A stretch of 64,000 nucleotides of DNA from a virus. The stretch is taken from positions 186,001 to 250,000 of the IMG/VR virus record IMGVR_UViG_3300049460_000312, one strand, 5' to 3'. Position 1 is the first letter of the stretch. Every line of letters starts with the position of its first letter. The notes beneath the pieces were generated by a model. That model worked only from the letters and a program-made list of their open reading frames with translations, was not told the DNA's origin and did no database searches. The translations under genes were made by a program, and so were the position numbers. Shown piece after piece: positions 41,820-48,985 of this stretch.

Positions 41820-42473
41820 TTATCCCCATGGATGCCAGTTGGCGTCCCGGTCCTTTTTCTCTGCAGCCACCAGCGCTTCGACCTCGGGCAAAGTCCACGG
41901 CGGTTCGAAGTCTGGGTCTTGCTGATAGCACTGAAACGGGGTGAGCTCACCCGTCGCAAGCTTTTCTTTCTGCTCGCGCGAATATTCGTGGTGTTTCGGA
42001 TGCCGGCTGTCACTGACGAAACCGTGATCCCCATCGTAGCGCATGCCTTGGCGCTCCACAAACTGCTTGCCGTCATAAACGAGCACGCTTTCCCACCAGG
42101 AGTCTTCCCCGGCTTCGCGCATCAGGATGTCGCCTTCAGTGAGCACCAGGTACTGTTCGATGCCGAACATCAGGGAGGCGAAGAGTTGCATGTTCGGGTG
42201 CTTGGTGGCGGCCCGGCTTTGATACAGCCAGTAGTCACCGCAGTCTTCCTTCACGCGCCACTTATACGTCTTGAAGATCACATCCTCGATACAGCTCGTG
42301 AGGCGCTGTAGGAGCGGGATAGCGTCCTGCACGAACGCGCTCTGTGCATCGGTCATCGGATAGACCGATTCACCTTCCTCCAGCTCGAACACGCGGTCCA
42401 GAAATTGATACACCTCTTTAGGTGCAAACTTCCGGACCTTGATACGCGTTGCGATGGCAGTGTAGTAACCCAT
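41820..42473 (-). CDS. Paralogue family protein A
   Basis: Protein of 217 residues that shares clear blocks with the gene at 42905-43516: start Y..(I/V)ATR.K.RK.AP, YKWRVKEDCGDYWLYQSRAA versus WGWRVKENKGNHWVYESRAA, VLTEGDIL versus IVKDGDIL, and a RHP.H..Y...Q block near the C-terminus. Function unknown; conserved Trp, Arg and His suggest a binding site. No signal peptide. Confidence 0.62.
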   Translation of the reverse strand: MGYYTAIATRIKVRKFAPKEVYQFLDRVFELEEGESVYPMTDAQSAFVQDAIPLLQRLTSCIEDVIFKTYKWRVKEDCGDYWLYQSRAATKHPNMQLFASLMFGIEQYLVLTEGDILMREAGEDSWWESVLVYDGKQFVERQGMRYDGDHGFVSDSRHPKHHEYSREQKEKLATGELTPFQCYQQDPDFEPPWTLPEVEALVAAEKKDRDANWHPWG

Positions 42474-42480
42474 ATTAGCC

Positions 42481-42891
42481 TCAGATAAGTGAAAGGAGGG
42501 TGTAGTCGTTTGGTGAGAGCCTGTAATGGTCAGGGTCTAATCCCTGCTCATCAAAGCTTCCGTACGGCTTACCCTGATCCAGCGTTTCGAGCGCCATGGT
42601 CTTAATCTTGAAACCACCAAAGCGCAACCGATCAATGCCTCGGGAATGACCGATCCACAGCACAGCTTTCTTGTTCGGCACGGTGTGAGGTGCGCCTTCG
42701 TCGAACTCCACCTCAAAGCCGCGCTTTTCCAGGATAACCCGGATCTCGTTATAGAACGCGTCAGCCAACGGCTGGATCTTGGGATCGTCCAGATATTTCG
42801 GATTACCCTTGATTACCACCGCCAGAGGTTTCTTCTCGACCAGTCCTTCCAGACCGGCGACACTCAGCACTGCTTTCAGAAAGCTTTTCAT
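42481..42891 (-). CDS. Hypothetical alpha/beta protein between the paralogues
   Basis: Protein of 136 residues beginning with a hydrophobic stretch (FLKAVLSVAGLEGLV) then strands typical of a Rossmann-like fold: LAVVIKGNP, KRGFEVEFDEG, KAVLWIGHSRGIDRL. The IGHSRG loop could bind a nucleotide or phosphate, but no family was recognised. Sits between the two paralogue genes in one operon. Confidence 0.55.
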   Translation of the reverse strand: MKSFLKAVLSVAGLEGLVEKKPLAVVIKGNPKYLDDPKIQPLADAFYNEIRVILEKRGFEVEFDEGAPHTVPNKKAVLWIGHSRGIDRLRFGGFKIKTMALETLDQGKPYGSFDEQGLDPDHYRLSPNDYTLLSLI

Positions 42892-42904
42892 TCCTTGTTT
42901 TCCT

Positions 42905-43516
42905 TTAAGCCGCCTTTTCTACCGCGTCCAGTAGACGGGTATTCCAGGGCGGCACAAAACCTTCACAGGCCGCCTTACGGGAGGTACGGCTAATGGCCCC
43001 ACAGAGGATCTGGGTGCGCTGGTCCTGCGGGTATTTGAAGTGGGTCGGATGGCGTTCGTCATCCAGCGTCTCCGAGAAACCCCGGAAGCTGGCGTTGTAT
43101 TCGAAACCAATCGACTCGATGAACTTCATGCTCCAGTGACAGAGGACGATTTCCCGCACACTTGTAGTGTAGAGTTTACGGGCGAGGATGTCTCCGTCTT
43201 TCACAATCAGCCACGGCTGAATCGAGCGCAGCAACATCGCGAAGAGGTCGAGACTGCCAAAGTGGCAGGCTGCCCGACTTTCATAGACCCAGTGATTGCC
43301 CTTGTTCTCTTTCACCCGCCAGCCCCAGGTCTCGAACGACTCAGCGCCCGAGGTCAGCATCGTGCGCAGTGTCGAGCTGTTGTGCAGACCCAGTAACGAG
43401 TCTTTGAACTCCGGCGGATTCGTGATGCCATACAACTGATCCAGCATGGCGATGGTCCGCGCCGGAGCTGACTTGCGGATTTTCAAGCGGGTAGCGACAC
43501 CTTCATAAGCACTCAT
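42905..43516 (-). CDS. Paralogue family protein B
   Basis: Protein of 203 residues, paralogue of 41820-42473 (see shared WRVKE..G.HW.Y.SRAA and DGDIL blocks). It is the first gene after an early-type promoter box 31 bases upstream, so the operon 43516 to 41190 or beyond is probably early. Function unknown. Confidence 0.62.
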   Translation of the reverse strand: MSAYEGVATRLKIRKSAPARTIAMLDQLYGITNPPEFKDSLLGLHNSSTLRTMLTSGAESFETWGWRVKENKGNHWVYESRAACHFGSLDLFAMLLRSIQPWLIVKDGDILARKLYTTSVREIVLCHWSMKFIESIGFEYNASFRGFSETLDDERHPTHFKYPQDQRTQILCGAISRTSRKAACEGFVPPWNTRLLDAVEKAA

Positions 43517-43546
43517 TGGTAAGACCTTTCAGATATATTCCACGTA

Positions 43547-43555
43547 GTAATATAC
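43547..43555 (-). promoter_or_regulatory. Early-type promoter box (GTATATTAC)
   Basis: Minus strand reads GGCGTATATTACTACGTGGA, the closest match in the window to phiKZ TATATTAC; 31 bases before ATG 43516. Confidence 0.68.
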
Positions 43556-43628
43556 GCCCAACGGAAAGTTAGAATCAATTCCACACTATAAATTGGACAA
43601 TGCCTATAAAATTTGACGGCATAAAAAA

Positions 43629-43652
43629 GGGAGAGGGCCAATGCCCTCTCCC
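43629..43652 (-). terminator. Terminator ending the non-coding RNA 2 unit
   Basis: Perfect 10-base-pair GGGAGAGGGC/GCCCTCTCCC stem, then CCTTTTTTATGCCG on the minus strand. No gene lies between it and 44471, so the transcript it ends is non-coding. Confidence 0.85.
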
Positions 43653-44400
43653 GGAGTGCATTGCCTCGCGGGAACGTTCCACCAAACGTCCCGAGATTCA
43701 ACCCGCAAACAAACCACAGCTGAACGACGCCACCAGTCTTAGTGAGCGCGGGGAGGGGATACGGGCCCATCTACCTATCTTACCCCTCCCCACCGCCTCG
43801 TCCCAGGTCACCATCAAACCTGAGCGGAGTGTGGCTAAGCCCACTCACTACCCTCATTGTTCTCCGCACCCGTAAGTGCATTGGGTCAGCTCCCAACTCA
43901 ATGAAGGAACTACGCTCGTTCTAACGTAGCTTTGCTTTTTACCGCATACCAAGATAGCGGTGTTGACCTCTCCTCGTTTGCTTGGGTCTTCGAGGTTTCG
44001 CAATACCCATATCCTTCTCAGATAGGCTGGTGCTGCTGAGGTAGAGACATGCTGACGCCACTGGCGGACCTGCACTTTTCCCTACGCTGCTGCTACCCAG
44101 GCTAGCCTTCTAAACTGATCCATGACCTTTGCATGGCTGCGTCGGCTCGTCTGCATTTGACTTTAATTGTCGATCCCAACCGCTACACTACCTTAGTTCG
44201 TTCGAGGTGTTGTCGGTCTTACTTATCCTACTACTGGTCCGATGACTCGGGTGGAGGAACCAGTGGCAGGCTGCCGCTGTAGGAGGAGCTGGTGATCGCC
44301 TGTCACTCACGCCAGACGAAAAATGTTACCGTTCAGAAAGATAGTCCACGAGCTGCCGAACATAAAAGTTCCATGCTGGCTTAGGGGGACATAATAATTA
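43653..44400 (-). ncRNA. Candidate large structured non-coding RNA 2 (about 750 nt)
   Basis: No credible gene on either strand. The unit starts near the repeated box at 44404-44425 and ends at the terminator at 43629. Internal complementarity is dense: AAAAGTTCC/GGAACTTTT (44364-44372/44402-44410), GCCACTGG/CCAGTGGC (44057-44064/44260-44267), ACTGGT/ACCAGT (44233-44238/44259-44264), CTACG/CGTAG (43910-43914/43925-43929). Minus strand is inferred from promoter-like box and terminator. A TTTTATGTTC at about 44361 could mark the 5' end. Size fits GOLLD-class RNAs, but homology is untested. Confidence 0.55.
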
Positions 44401-44403
44401 GGG

Positions 44404-44425
44404 AACTTTTTTACAGTTATCATAC
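44404..44425 (-). promoter_or_regulatory. Repeated box GTATGATAACTGTAA (copy 3)
   Basis: Minus strand reads GTATGATAACTGTAAAAAAG, at the upstream edge of non-coding RNA 2 and downstream of the terminator at 44450. Related copies are at 28928 and 36659. Confidence 0.5.
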
Positions 44426-44449
44426 ATAACAGCAAAAAAAAAGAACTCA

Positions 44450-44465
44450 GGTGGCCGAAGCCACC
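44450..44465 (-). terminator. Intrinsic terminator with U-tract
   Basis: GGTGGC/GCCACC stem with CGAA loop after the micro-gene operon ending at 44471; followed by GAGTTCTTTTTTTTT on the minus strand. Confidence 0.85.
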
Positions 44466-44470
44466 CAAGC

Positions 44471-44599
44471 TTACTTGAGCCAGTGCACCAAGAGAGCAAT
44501 CGCACCCAGAGCTACAACCAGCTTCAGCTTGTTCTTCTGCACTTGCACGTAGAACTCGGGTTCTTCTACGAGGCGAACGAAGACGGTACGCTTTTTCAT
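44471..44599 (-). CDS. Micro membrane protein (42 residues)
   Basis: ATG 44599 overlaps the TGA of the upstream gene. Product starts MKKRTVFVRLVEEPEF and ends with a hydrophobic helix (KLVVALGAIALLVHWLK), so a single-span membrane peptide. Last gene of a four-gene micro-operon. Function unknown. Confidence 0.6.
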   Translation of the reverse strand: MKKRTVFVRLVEEPEFYVQVQKNKLKLVVALGAIALLVHWLK

Positions 44600-44763
44600 G
44601 TCAGGGCTTGCACTGCGGCGTGCAGTTCTTTGTTTTCCTTGAGCACGGCGTCCAGGCGAGAACCTGCGTCACGACACTCGGTACAGTTGCTGTGGATCAG
44701 ATGCTCGACAAGTTGTTCATCGGTGAACTCTTCGTCCAGGTCCTTCTGGTGACAAATCGTCAT
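44596..44763 (-). CDS. Small Cys/His protein (55 residues)
   Basis: ATG 44763 is preceded by GGGAGATAAGCC. Sequence has MTICHQKD and, in the middle, SNCTECRDAG, giving C..H and CxxC groups that could bind one zinc, followed by a helix (SRLDAVLKENKELHAAVQAL). Stop overlaps the next start by 4 bases. Function unknown. Confidence 0.62.
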   Translation of the reverse strand: MTICHQKDLDEEFTDEQLVEHLIHSNCTECRDAGSRLDAVLKENKELHAAVQALT

Positions 44764-44766
44764 GGC

Positions 44767-44880
44767 TTATCTCCCGTAAAGCGCGATCGCGCCGACCACT
44801 AGAAGAATAAGTGACGCGGTTGAAAGTAGCCGAGGCCAGAAGAACTCGGCCAGACTGACTTCGTGTTCTCCGACCCGCAT
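44767..44880 (-). CDS. Micro membrane protein (37 residues)
   Basis: ATG 44880 overlaps the TAA of the upstream gene (TAATG) and has a GGAGGGG site. After MRVGEHEVSLAEFFWPRL comes a membrane helix (STASLILLVVGAIALYG). Function unknown. Confidence 0.6.
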   Translation of the reverse strand: MRVGEHEVSLAEFFWPRLLSTASLILLVVGAIALYGR

Positions 44881-45107
44881 TACTGCCCCTCCGGCCACAT
44901 CAATGCATCAGCCTTGCCGGTGAACACCCGCCAGGCGGCCCGAAAGCGCGATACGATGCCAATGGCACATTGCGGTCGCATCGGCACCCACTTGCCATTG
45001 ATTTCGGTGGAGACTTCACGGGTACACTTGACCAGGCCTGCCAGGGTCCAGATCGTGGGTTCTTGTTTGAATTCCGGCCATAGTTTCAGTTTGCGCAACA
45101 ACTTCAT
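44880..45107 (-). CDS. Small basic protein, first of micro-operon
   Basis: Protein of 75 residues from ATG 45107 (AAAGGAAAG). Basic N-terminus (MKLLRKLKLWPEFKQE), several Trp, two Cys (KCTRE, QCAIG). It leads the four-gene set 45107 to 44471. Function unknown. Confidence 0.6.
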   Translation of the reverse strand: MKLLRKLKLWPEFKQEPTIWTLAGLVKCTREVSTEINGKWVPMRPQCAIGIVSRFRAAWRVFTGKADALMWPEGQ

Positions 45108-45144
45108 TTTTCTTTCCTTTGGTGTTGGTGACAAAAAATAACAG

Positions 45145-45410
45145 CATAAAGGAGCGCAGGGGGCGGCGATGACCCGAGGCTAACCCGTCCCCGTCCACCG
45201 CCGCCCTTCTCCTACACCGCCCTCCCCGGATTTGCCGGACGGAGGACTATTTTCGATCGCATGCACGAAAGGTCGCACTTCCGGATACTCCCGCGTAGGA
45301 AGCAATCCGACATGGCGTACCGCACGCGACCGACGTCGCGGGAACTCCCGCGAGGGTCAGCGCCGTCGGGTCTCTCTTCCCGGGGGCGCCAGACTCTTTA
45401 CTACAACAAT
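45145..45410 (-). other. GC-rich structured stretch downstream of tRNA genes
   Basis: No gene or tRNA recognised. Contains GGCGGCG/CGCCGCC pairing (about 45160-45208) followed on the minus strand by CCTTTATGCTG, which probably ends the tRNA transcript, a nested CCTCC(CCGG..CCGG)GGAGG hairpin near 45215-45245, and a CGCGGGA/TCCCGCG hairpin near 45338-45356. Probably part of the same RNA unit as the tRNAs and the region at 45600-45985. Confidence 0.5.
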
Positions 45411-45413
45411 ACT

Positions 45414-45489
45414 TGGCTCCCCGGGTTGGACTTGAACCAACGACCAACGGATTAACAGTCCGCTACTCTACCGACTGAGCTACCAGGGA
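45414..45489 (-). tRNA. tRNA-Asn (anticodon GTT)
   Basis: Full cloverleaf on the minus strand: acceptor TCCCTGG/CCGGGGA with one G-T pair, D-arm GCTC..GAGT, anticodon stem GCGGA/TCCGT with loop CTGTTAA, T-arm GTTGG-TTCAAGT-CCAAC, discriminator G and encoded CCA. Co-transcribed with tRNA-Asp; may top up a codon used heavily by the phage. Confidence 0.93.
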
Positions 45490-45505
45490 TCTACTACAGA
45501 AACAA

Positions 45506-45582
45506 TGGCGCGGCGTAGGGGACTTGAACCCCTGACCCCTGGCGTGACAGGCCAGTACTCTAACCAACTGAGCTAACACCGC
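45506..45582 (-). tRNA. tRNA-Asp (anticodon GTC)
   Basis: Full cloverleaf on the minus strand: acceptor GCGGTGT/ACGCCGC, D-arm GCTC..GAGT, anticodon stem CTGGC/GCCAG with loop CTGTCAC, T-arm AGGGG-TTCAAGT-CCCCT, discriminator G, encoded CCA. Lies 16 bases upstream of tRNA-Asn. Confidence 0.93.
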
Positions 45583-45599
45583 AAACTACAAAACAAGAG

Positions 45600-45985
45600 G
45601 CTATACTCCCAGGGGCGACAGTTCGTTCTCTCAACCGCCGCTAACGCCGCAGTCAACTCTCGATCCTGCCCTAGGGGCTATAGTCTCGCTGCTAACGAGT
45701 TAATAACTTGAAGTTCCGATTGATGGTCTTCCCTTCCTACACTTTGACGCAAGGGTATCAGCCTTCGTCTCATTGAGTCCCCGATGGGCGCGCCTCCTTT
45801 CGGTTAGCGCGCATGAGGCGATCGCGGCCTTTCGCCGCGCTCTACGTAGTTTCCGGCACCGTCCCCTTCGGGCGGCCGTGTCTTTGCCAGAACGCCAAAG
45901 TAGCTGCTTCAGGATTCTGGTAGAGCCGGATGCGAATGCTAGTGTGAGTCTTCGCATGTAATTGACCGAACGTGTATTTTTTCAC
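45600..45985 (-). ncRNA. Candidate structured non-coding RNA 3 next to tRNAs (about 385 nt)
   Basis: No gene on either strand. On the minus strand a row of stable stems: ATGCGAA/TTCGCAT (45930-45957), CCAGAA/TTCTGG (45888-45920), CGGC..GCCG with a short loop (about 45852-45876), CGCGGC-GAAA-GGCCGCG, GCGCGC..CC-GAAA-GG..GCGCGC (45788-45812), CTCG/CGAG. Two GAAA tetraloops suggest tertiary docking. It runs straight into tRNA-Asp. Not tmRNA or RNase P by the landmarks I know. Confidence 0.5.
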
Positions 45986-45994
45986 TCAATCAGG

Positions 45995-46111
45995 TTAGGA
46001 GAAAGCCTTGAGTAAACCCACGATAATCACCTCGACAATGATGCAGGCTAACAGCAAGTCATCGAGGTCACACGAGGGTTCGTTCCAGGGTTCGTTCGGA
46101 TCTTCGACCAT
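45995..46111 (-). CDS. Small membrane protein (38 residues)
   Basis: ATG 46111 lies 4 bases after the stop of the upstream gene. The product has an acidic start (MVEDPNEPWNEPSCDLDD) and a membrane helix (LLLACIIVEVIIVGLLKAF). Ribosome site weak, so translation is probably coupled. Function unknown. Confidence 0.5.
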   Translation of the reverse strand: MVEDPNEPWNEPSCDLDDLLLACIIVEVIIVGLLKAFS

Positions 46112-46115
46112 CGGG

Positions 46116-46823
46116 CTAGTGAACCACTCGGCCAGGCACGTCACCGTACTGCTCGTACGGCGCTTCGTCGAAGTCCTGCTGCTCGATTTCCTGTTCCGAC
46201 TTCCACTGGTATTGCGAATGGAAGCCAATCAGAATTTCCAGCCACCAGACACGGGCAAAGGGCGACGGCGAGATGGCGATCTTGTGCTCAACGCCTGCGT
46301 CGTCGGTCACGAGCAGCACGGGCATCGCCAGCCACTTGTACTTCTCCTTGATCGTGCCCGACTTGTAATCCATCGCGATGCGCAGCTTGTGCTTCTTGAG
46401 GAAGGTGTCCTCGAACTGCTTGTTCAGCTTGAGCGACGAGAAGACGGCTTCCCAGTCTTCCTTTTCCAGCGCGGCCTTGTTCTTCACGCAGGTGATGCCG
46501 AGATTGGCCACCGCGTCACAGAAAGTGAACCAGCGATTGAAACGATCAGCCCACTCCTTGTGGGTGAGCTTGTCCTTGCGCAGCGCCGACTGTTGGTCGC
46601 TGATAATAAACGGCAGAGCTGCTTCGAATTCCGCGCGGTCGAAAATGTAGCCATCAGCTTTCGAACGCTCTTCCTCGATCTGCTTTTGCACCTCTTCGAG
46701 CGTCTGCACGATGCTGTTGTAATGCGGGTCGACTGCGTCCACCGATTCCATTTCTTGTTGCACAGCAGAGATGCCGGCTTCGATGTCAGCCTGGACGTCG
46801 TCGGGAATCTTTGAATCAGACAT
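46116..46823 (-). CDS. Hypothetical protein with helical N-terminus
   Basis: Protein of 235 residues. The acidic N-terminal 55 residues are helical (DVQADIEAGISAVQQEMESV, SIVQTLEEVQKQIEEERSKA), followed by a globular domain with several Trp. A weak early-type box lies at 46860. No family recognised. Confidence 0.6.
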   Translation of the reverse strand: MSDSKIPDDVQADIEAGISAVQQEMESVDAVDPHYNSIVQTLEEVQKQIEEERSKADGYIFDRAEFEAALPFIISDQQSALRKDKLTHKEWADRFNRWFTFCDAVANLGITCVKNKAALEKEDWEAVFSSLKLNKQFEDTFLKKHKLRIAMDYKSGTIKEKYKWLAMPVLLVTDDAGVEHKIAISPSPFARVWWLEILIGFHSQYQWKSEQEIEQQDFDEAPYEQYGDVPGRVVH

Positions 46824-46859
46824 GGTGTACTCGGATTAGTTTGAGAGAGATGTTACGAA

Positions 46860-46868
46860 GGATATAGC
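46860..46868 (-). promoter_or_regulatory. Weak early-type promoter box (GCTATATCC)
   Basis: Minus strand reads GAGCTATATCCTTCGTAAC, 37 bases before the start at 46823. It deviates from the consensus at two positions. Confidence 0.35.
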
Positions 46869-46887
46869 TCGGGGTAAAAAGCGGCAT

Positions 46888-46915
46888 AAAGAGGGAATCC
46901 AGCGACTCCCTCTTT
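46888..46915 (-). terminator. Terminator with GGCATAA flank
   Basis: AAAGAGGGA/TCCCTCTTT perfect stem after the gene ending at 46949; then ATGCCGC on the minus strand, the stem itself supplying the T-run. Confidence 0.8.
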
Positions 46916-46948
46916 GAATGTTTTGGTCTTTCCCGTAAAAGTGCGTTG

Positions 46949-47299
46949 TTATTGCTGATCCGTCATTTCCACGACGATATCAAACCCCGGGGCACGAACC
47001 AACGCGCAAGCTCGAATGTGCGGCGTGCTGTGATGCGTGACCAGCTCTAGACCAGTTTCGTGGCAGAAGGTCAGCAGCGCTGACAGTCTGACCGCTTTAG
47101 TTTGCGGCTCGATGAAGGTATTCTTCATCGCTTCCAACAACTGGCCTTTTTTCTGATTGAAGGCGACGGTCTGCCCGGCCTTGTTGCGATTACGCGACAG
47201 GACGAGTCTATTACCATCTTGAGAGACAACCGTCGACTGGGAGACGAACATATCAAATTCGTCGATCAGTCGCGCACACTGTCGATATGCTGCGTCCAT
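46949..47299 (-). CDS. Hypothetical protein
   Basis: Protein of 116 residues, globular; helical centre (KKGQLLEAMKNTFIEPQTKA) and hydrophobic C-terminal strands. AGGAGTTAATAAAAA precedes the ATG. No family recognised. Confidence 0.58.
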   Translation of the reverse strand: MDAAYRQCARLIDEFDMFVSQSTVVSQDGNRLVLSRNRNKAGQTVAFNQKKGQLLEAMKNTFIEPQTKAVRLSALLTFCHETGLELVTHHSTPHIRACALVRAPGFDIVVEMTDQQ

Positions 47300-47350
47300 T
47301 TTTTATTAACTCCTACGCAGTTGGTCTTAACTGCATAAGATGGACAGCAT

Positions 47351-47376
47351 AAAGCGCAGGCCGAAACCCGCGCTTT
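47351..47376 (-). terminator. Terminator with GCATAA flank
   Basis: AAAGCGCAGG/CCCGCGCTTT stem with a CGAA-type loop after the gene ending at 47398; followed by ATGCTG on the minus strand. Confidence 0.8.
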
Positions 47377-47397
47377 ATTGACAGGCGAGCGACTCGC

Positions 47398-47772
47398 TTA
47401 GAACGTTCCCCAGAAGGCTTTCTCGGGGAGATGCTTTGCCCATTTGCTATCAAACAGACAGTTGGGCGGCGCATCAGCAAACAACGGTGCGATCTGCACA
47501 TCGCGGAAACCCGCGTAACCACAGCCGATCCGAGTGACGTGGAAAATCCTCAGGGGATGCTGGCGAGCGTAATCCAGAAACTTTCTCACGTTCCAGCTCA
47601 CTTCCTGCAAAGACAGACTCTTGCTCCAGTCGTAGTCCTTGGTGGGAATCGCGTAACTGTTGCCTTGCGGGCCCGCGCCATTGCCTTGGAATGCACCGTA
47701 GTGTTCGACCGCAGCAAGCGCCGCGCCCGCGCCGTGGTGGCCGCTCATGTTGGAACCGAAGACGAAGATCAT
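47398..47772 (-). CDS. Macrodomain-like phage protein (A1S_2505-like)
   Basis: Protein of 124 residues. It begins MIFVFGSNMSGHHGAGAALA and continues YGA..GNGAGPQGNSYAIPTKD and VTRIGCGYAGFRD.QIAPLF. This glycine-rich order (FGSN..G.HGAGAA, G.SYAIPTK, IG.G.AG) is the pattern of a widespread phage/prophage family related to ADP-ribose-binding macrodomains. It may bind or hydrolyse an ADP-ribose derivative and so counter host defences or reshape NAD metabolism; that is inference. It lies 12 bases after the dCTP deaminase gene. Confidence 0.65.
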   Translation of the reverse strand: MIFVFGSNMSGHHGAGAALAAVEHYGAFQGNGAGPQGNSYAIPTKDYDWSKSLSLQEVSWNVRKFLDYARQHPLRIFHVTRIGCGYAGFRDVQIAPLFADAPPNCLFDSKWAKHLPEKAFWGTF

Positions 47773-47784
47773 GAGTGATTCTCC

Positions 47785-48387
47785 TTAAACCATCGGGTTC
47801 TGGGTGCCGACTTGCTTGTCGTACTTGCCACCCCGGTCCTTGTAGCTGACCGTGCATTGTGCATCCGTCTTGTTAAAGAGCAGCTGCGCGATCCCCTGAT
47901 CGACGTAGATCTTGGAGTGGGTATTCGTCGAGTTGACGATCTCCACCACCAGGTTGCCTTCCCAGGTCGGCTCCAGCGGCGTCACCAGCGGGAACACGCC
48001 AATGCGAGCATACGTGCTCTTACCCAGACACGTCACCAGGATGTCACGCGGGATCTTGAAATACTCACGTGTGTGACCGAGCATCATGCTGTTCGGGGGC
48101 AGCACCACGTATTCCAGCCCGTCGTCGTCGACACACAGCTTCGGCTCCGTGTAGACATCCACGTTCAGCTTGCGCGCGTCCGAGAGCACACCGTTCAGGT
48201 TCGTGAACAGCTTCAGGTCGTGCGGGGAAAGGACGATATCGTAACCATACGACGACACGCCGTAGGACAGGATCTTCTGGACGCCCTTGGGGGTTTCTTT
48301 GGTTTTGACCGATTCCCGTTCAAACGGGTAGATCATGTTTTCTTCTTCGCAGCGTTTGATAATCTGCCAGTCAGCGAGCATGGACAT
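47785..48387 (-). CDS. dcd: dCTP deaminase
   Basis: Protein of 200 residues. Motifs in order: ILSYGVSSYGYDIVL (about 39-53), LPPNSMMLGHTREYFKIPRD, GKSTYARIG (122-130), TPLEPTWEGNLVVEI (catalytic Glu149), GIAQLLF and SYKDRGGKYDKQ. These match bacterial dCTP deaminases that convert dCTP to dUTP in the cytoplasm, the first step to dTTP. All substrate- and catalysis-linked residues that I know appear kept. Phage use would be to raise the thymidylate supply or lower dCTP. Same strand and close spacing with the macrodomain-like gene. Confidence 0.9.
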   Translation of the reverse strand: MSMLADWQIIKRCEEENMIYPFERESVKTKETPKGVQKILSYGVSSYGYDIVLSPHDLKLFTNLNGVLSDARKLNVDVYTEPKLCVDDDGLEYVVLPPNSMMLGHTREYFKIPRDILVTCLGKSTYARIGVFPLVTPLEPTWEGNLVVEIVNSTNTHSKIYVDQGIAQLLFNKTDAQCTVSYKDRGGKYDKQVGTQNPMV

Positions 48388-48412
48388 ACGTGGCTTCTTT
48401 CAGGAGAGAGGG

Positions 48413-48931
48413 TTAGCGGTTAAGTCGGGCGAGTACAGCTTTCGCCAGATCGGTGAAGGCCTTGCAGTCTTCTTCGGTAAGGAAACGGCTGAACGAGCAG
48501 GTGACGTCTTCCAGCTCATGGCGGTAATACACCTTGGCGGTGAGCAGGTTCACGTGATCAAACTCGACAAGCGAGTCAAACTGCGGGCGCAGATGGATGC
48601 CCTTGGTCTGTTCGATGAACCAGCAGTTGTTCAGCTCGACCCGGCGACGCCCTTCACAGGTGTCGTTAAAGTGCTTGACGAGCATCCCTGCGGTTTCCGG
48701 AATGATCAGCGTCGAGGTCTTGCTTTCGTACGGTGTGCCCTTCAGGGCGAAGTCACGGTGGATCTGTCGCACCGCTTCCTCGTATTCGAGCTTGTTGAAG
48801 TAGGCGAGCGCAATCGCCTGCGTGTGCAGGGCAGTGGCGAGGTGGCCACGGGCGAAGAAATTGTCTTCGTTGCTGGGCGTGTGGTTAAGCTTTTCCTGCA
48901 GGGAATGAATCAGCAATGCATTGGAAGTCAT
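48413..48931 (-). CDS. Hypothetical protein
   Basis: Protein of 172 residues, mainly helical N-terminal half and mixed C-terminal half. It is the first gene after an early-type box 55 bases upstream and precedes dcd by 25 bases, so it probably leads the dcd operon. No family recognised. Confidence 0.6.
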   Translation of the reverse strand: MTSNALLIHSLQEKLNHTPSNEDNFFARGHLATALHTQAIALAYFNKLEYEEAVRQIHRDFALKGTPYESKTSTLIIPETAGMLVKHFNDTCEGRRRVELNNCWFIEQTKGIHLRPQFDSLVEFDHVNLLTAKVYYRHELEDVTCSFSRFLTEEDCKAFTDLAKAVLARLNR

Positions 48932-48985
48932 GAGAGCCTCACTAAGTGGGGGAAAGGGGTTTGTGACAAAGCCCTGTCTACGTTA

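Noticed and set aside
45600-45985. tmRNA or RNase P RNA
   Set aside because: I looked for the tRNA-like ends and tag frame of tmRNA and the conserved core of RNase P and did not find them; left as an unassigned structured RNA.
45600-45985. Group I intron in the tRNA locus
   Set aside because: A GACTATAGCC stretch is reminiscent of an intron core, but the tRNAs are uninterrupted and the P, Q and S segments are not evident.
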